59,500 nucleotides of DNA from contig CAIIXF020000012.1 of the NCBI GenBank assembly GCA_903813345.2, forward strand, positions 28,286,684 through 28,346,183, written 5' to 3'. The translations under genes were made by a program, and so were the position numbers. Each line of letters starts with the position of its first letter. Positions within the stretch are counted from its first letter, which is position 1. Shown one piece after another: positions 56,088 through 59,500 of the stretch. The notes beneath the pieces are model-generated. The model was given only the letters and a program-made list of their open reading frames with translations. It made no database searches and was not told the origin of the DNA. This DNA comes from Owenia fusiformis. Its lineage: Eukaryota > Annelida > Polychaeta > Sabellida > Oweniidae.

Positions 56088-57069
56088 GATGTCTAATATC
56101 CTTCGATGTTGCTTGCTACTTGCGTTCGTTGCTGTCTGATGAAGCTACTATACTATACCTAACCCCTAGATATTAACATCTTACAGTCACCTGATAAACC
56201 ATTAATAAGGAACAGACGAATTAAAAAATAACACAAACATTACTGATAGGTTGCTCATGAACACCAAATGCAAGGTATAGTATAGTGAAAGCAGTGTAGT
56301 AAATATTTATTACCCGCCAAAATGTATATTAAGTTGTCTAGGGGTCAATACAACCCCTGGTTGTTGGAACATAAGAACATATATTGCCTTGTTAAATGAT
56401 CTCAATATGTGTTGTGTATGGGAATGGAATGGAATCATACACTCTCTTGATACACAATTCAAGACAGAAATTCAACTTGAACTGACGGATCGATATTATT
56501 CACTGTTATATTCACCACTCTCTTACTGTTGGGGATGTCTTATAAGATGATATCATAAGATTTCTTCGAATCACTTTCAGATTTACACTGAACGAAATGA
56601 CTCACCTGGTGAAGAATACGCCTTTTTCTAACGTCACAGGCATGGTCCTTGAATGCGTCTTCTTATTTTTATGCTACCACAGTACACAACCCCCTCCCAC
56701 TTAAATCTCAAAAAGAACCCCGTGTTACAGTATGTGCAATGTGTAGTCCAATGAGAGAGTATGGAATATGGCAGTGATATAATAACAAAGCGATATTCGA
56801 CGAAGTAACGCGGCTTCCGTTGAATATCAAATGATATTCACCGGTCCAACTTTGGATTAACTCAAATGCAACTGATAATCTAACACGTCTGAGATTTGTT
56901 TTTAGTTAATTCATATGGACACACACCCAGGATTGTTTGGATTTTGAATAAAAGCTGGCAGTTCCAAAACTTGCCATAAAGGGATTTACATAACAAGTCA
57001 TATTAAATCTTCCGAATGAACGAGAGTGTGCACTAAATAGTTCACATTTTGTAATTATTTAAACATTTA
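56088..57069. other. intergenic region between P450 genes, promoter of gene 1
   Basis: The 5' flank of the minus-strand P450 gene 1. TATAGTATAG occurs (minus strand) at about 56147-56158, 60-70 nt from the ATG, and again inverted at 56275-56284. It could act as a TATA-like element but is not certain. Confidence 0.4.
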
Positions 57070-59500
57070 TCATCTCTTGATTGTTTTTATCTTGTAGGGA
57101 TGCATCTGCATTACCAGTCCAAGTACTGACTTGCGCGAGTCGTAGTTTGGAGGGCATCCGTCCCTCTCAGGGCACAGTGTGTAGCGCTGAAGCAAGGTGG
57201 TCATAAAAAGGAACATTCGAATCTTTGCCAGCTGTTCTCCAATGCAGACTCTCTTGCCACCTCCAAATGGCATAAAACTGCAAAGTACAAATGCATAGGC
57301 ATAGGACCATGCATCTTTTTCTGACAAAGCTGATATTTTCTAACGATTGAGCGTAGCGAATAAGTTTGAAAATTATTTAATACAGGTACTTCACACTGTT
57401 TTGATATCAGATTTGGAGAAGGTGTTCTATAGTTTGTTACGGGGGTGTATATTTGAGTATGTTCTGTTCTATTTAAGTGACGACAAACGGTGGTATTGAT
57501 TGAATGAGTTGTGAGTGATTTATGTTTAGGAAATAGGTTTTGAGTCATTCGGCTTTGTGACGCTAACACGGCAGCATTTGCTAAATTTACCAAACAACTT
57601 TAAGGTTAACTGTTTTAAAATATTTTGTCAAATGTATTTTTACTTTGATATAAAGTAAGAAATAGTTTTTGTTTTAAGTAAATTGTGTGTTTCGAATTCT
57701 TAAATCCTACAAACGCCAATTTCATCTTAGGGGTAGGTGGACCTCCTTGTATATAAAAAACAAAATGTACAAGGTACCTTTCGCACTTTGCAAAAGGGGT
57801 CGCCGCGAGGTTGGCATTAAAGAATTCAATTATTAGCCTACAGGGCATAAGTACTGTAAATATAATACTAAGAAATTGTATACAGAGTATGTAAGCAAGG
57901 TTTCCGAAACCACATGAATGTAAAATGTAAATTATAGGCAGGAATTGAGATAAAAAGCTGGATAAAAAGCTTTGCCTCCGAGGCATATGGAACGAGTTTA
58001 ATGTTTGGGCAAGGAGTGACCATATATTTGTTAATTTAATTTATAACTGAGATAAAAAGCTGGATAAAAAGCTTTGCCTCCGAGGCATATGGAACGAGTT
58101 TAATGTTTGGGCAAGGAGTGACCATATATTTGATTATTTATAATTTCAGACGAGACTCGTCTCTGAGACGTTTGTGGAGCTATAAAAGATTACTATTTAT
58201 ACATTATAAGATTTGAGATATTTGCCTCCGAGGCTAAATAATGATTTCATTTTGAAATTTGTCAAAAGAATTAAGTCCCATGAATCAATATTGGACTATT
58301 ATGGAGTTTTTGCCTCAGGAGCATCTGGAGATAAGGAATATTTGGTATTATAAGTTTACCTCTGGAGAACACGTACTTTAGAAGTTAATAGAATCTTAAT
58401 ATATGCCAGGATTATGATCAGATCATTGGACTATTATTGAATTTTGCCTCCGGGGCATATGTAGATAAGGATTGTTTAATATTAAAAGTTTACCTCTGAG
58501 GAATAATCTACTTTAGAAGTTGAAAATGTAATATTTACAAAATGTTTTGTATGCCAGGATTATGATCAGATCAATTGAACTAGTATTTAAGTTTGCCCAT
58601 AGGGGCATCTGTGCATAAGTAATATTTAATATTAAAAGTTTACCTCCGAGGGATGTGTACTTTAGAAGTTGATAATATAATATTTAACAAAATATGGATT
58701 CATATGCCAGGATTAAGATCATTGGACTATTATTGAATTTTGTCTCCGGGGCATCTGTAGATAAATATTGTTTTTATATTATATGACTGTTTACCTCTGA
58801 GGAATAATCCACTTGAGAAGTTAGAAAATATGATATTAATAATATGGCTTTTAATACCGGGACTAAGATCAGGCAATTATTGAATATTATTGAATTTTGC
58901 CTCCGGGGCATCTGTAGATAAGGATTGTTTTATATTATAAGTTTACCTCTGAGGAATAATCCATTTTAGAAGAATTAGAAAATAATATTAATGATATGGC
59001 TTTAAATGCCGGGATTAAGATCATGTCATTGGACTATTATTGAATTTTGCCTCTGGGGCATCTGCACAATATTTGATATAAAACGTTAACCTCTGAGGGA
59101 TTTAGAAGTTGATTACAGAATATTAATGATATATGGCTTTCTATGCCAGGATTATGATCCGATCATAAGTCCGGGACACCTCCGAGGTGCTGCCCAAAGG
59201 GTCATTGTGTATGTGGAGTTTGTATGTACGATATTATCATAGGCCAATAAATAGCGACATAGCGGCATATAAGAGCCAATGCAAATTTATATGGTGGTTG
59301 TGTTCTTTTAAGATTTAAGTACGGAGGACCAGTTTTAAACTAATTTTCTCAAATATTGCTTGGACAATATGATATGCACAAATGATTTACACAATATCTA
59401 TTTAGAGTGCTGTGTTTGTCACAAATAAACATTTCAACTCATTAAACATCACTCACAATTTTCTCTCGTCAGCCGGTATCAGCTCCCCTTTTGAGTCCAG
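57070..59500 (-). CDS. cytochrome P450 gene 2, 3' two exons (partial, runs off window)
   Basis: The last exon, 57277-57070, holds the heme loop FGGGKRVCIG and ends in a stop after Lys-Arg. The preceding exon, 59500-59457, is cut by the window edge and encodes [14 protein letters not shown]. They join in phase (TT+T). The exon layout and sequence closely match gene 1: same positions of introns, about 90% identity in the heme exon. The two are therefore recent tandem duplicates in the same orientation. This copy keeps the uninterrupted C-terminus (QMHPYKIKTIKR), which shows what gene 1 looked like before insertion. Confidence 0.92.
57948..58135. repeat. two-copy tandem repeat (100-bp period) in P450 gene 2 intron
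   Basis: Two near-identical units contain GCTTTGCCTCCGAGGCATAT and GGAACGAGTTTAATG; the starts lie 100 bp apart. Confidence 0.9.
58220..59185. repeat. degenerate ~150-bp tandem array in P450 gene 2 intron
   Basis: About six units each contain a TTGCCTCCGGGGCATCTG-like core, then TAAGTTTACCTCTGAGGAAT, TTTAGAAGTT, and ATGCCAGGATTA.GATCA. The cores lie near 58301, 58446, 58596, 58742, 58897 and 59047. The CCTCCG(A/G)GG core is shared with the 100-bp repeat just upstream, so the two arrays are probably related. Confidence 0.85.

Overview
The window is nuclear DNA from an animal, most likely a marine lophotrochozoan such as a mollusc. The evidence is AT-rich sequence, short exons with GT-AG introns, a membrane-type matrix metalloproteinase with a furin site, a PAN/apple plus fibrinogen-like gene, a tandem CYP2-like P450 cluster, and very dense mobile DNA (Ngaro, PIF/Harbinger, LINE and many palindromic MITEs). 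The phylum is inferred from gene content and repeat style, not from a marker gene.

Layout. 1-5.8 kb: intergenic DNA with a 1.6 kb imperfect fold-back, a TATGG microsatellite and small repeats. 5.8-12.5 kb, minus strand: a complete nine-exon MMP gene (585 aa). Every exon junction keeps frame. It has a signal peptide, cysteine switch, RRKR furin site, zinc site, Thr/Pro hinge, four-blade hemopexin domain and a hydrophobic C-terminus that suggests GPI anchoring. 13.8-26 kb: two large satellite-like arrays (119-bp and 190-bp monomers, both rich in ACGTT) around a 6.7 kb stretch of MITEs and exon-like but unassigned sequence. 27.9-32.4 kb, minus strand: a complete Ngaro-type tyrosine-recombinase retrotransposon with intact gag, RT/RNase H and recombinase ORFs and textbook split direct repeats. 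34-38 kb: several terminal-inverted-repeat elements, one 2,001 bp long with a 5-bp target duplication, and a Crypton/QRICH1-like N-terminal fragment. 38.6-41.6 kb, plus strand: a secreted PAN-domain exon spliced in frame to a frame-broken fibrinogen-like exon, with two transposons in the intron.

43.8-59.5 kb: the P450 cluster, minus strand. Gene 1 can be rebuilt completely (seven exons, 484 aa, all key motifs). However, its last coding exon is split by a 4,277-bp near-perfect palindrome flanked by a 6-bp target duplication (GGGATG). Its first intron carries a 3.3 kb PIF/Harbinger transposon about 20 nt from the 3' splice site. Gene 2 lies upstream in the same orientation and is cut by the window edge. 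The palindrome is the most striking object here. Each 2.1 kb arm holds a tRNA-like sequence, six DR1-type nuclear-receptor-like motifs and CRE/E-box motifs. The arms meet at facing (CCG)n/(GGC)n tracts around a short spacer.

Only the MMP, the PAN/fibrinogen locus and the P450s look like host genes. No standard tRNA, rRNA or CRISPR array was found outside the palindrome.
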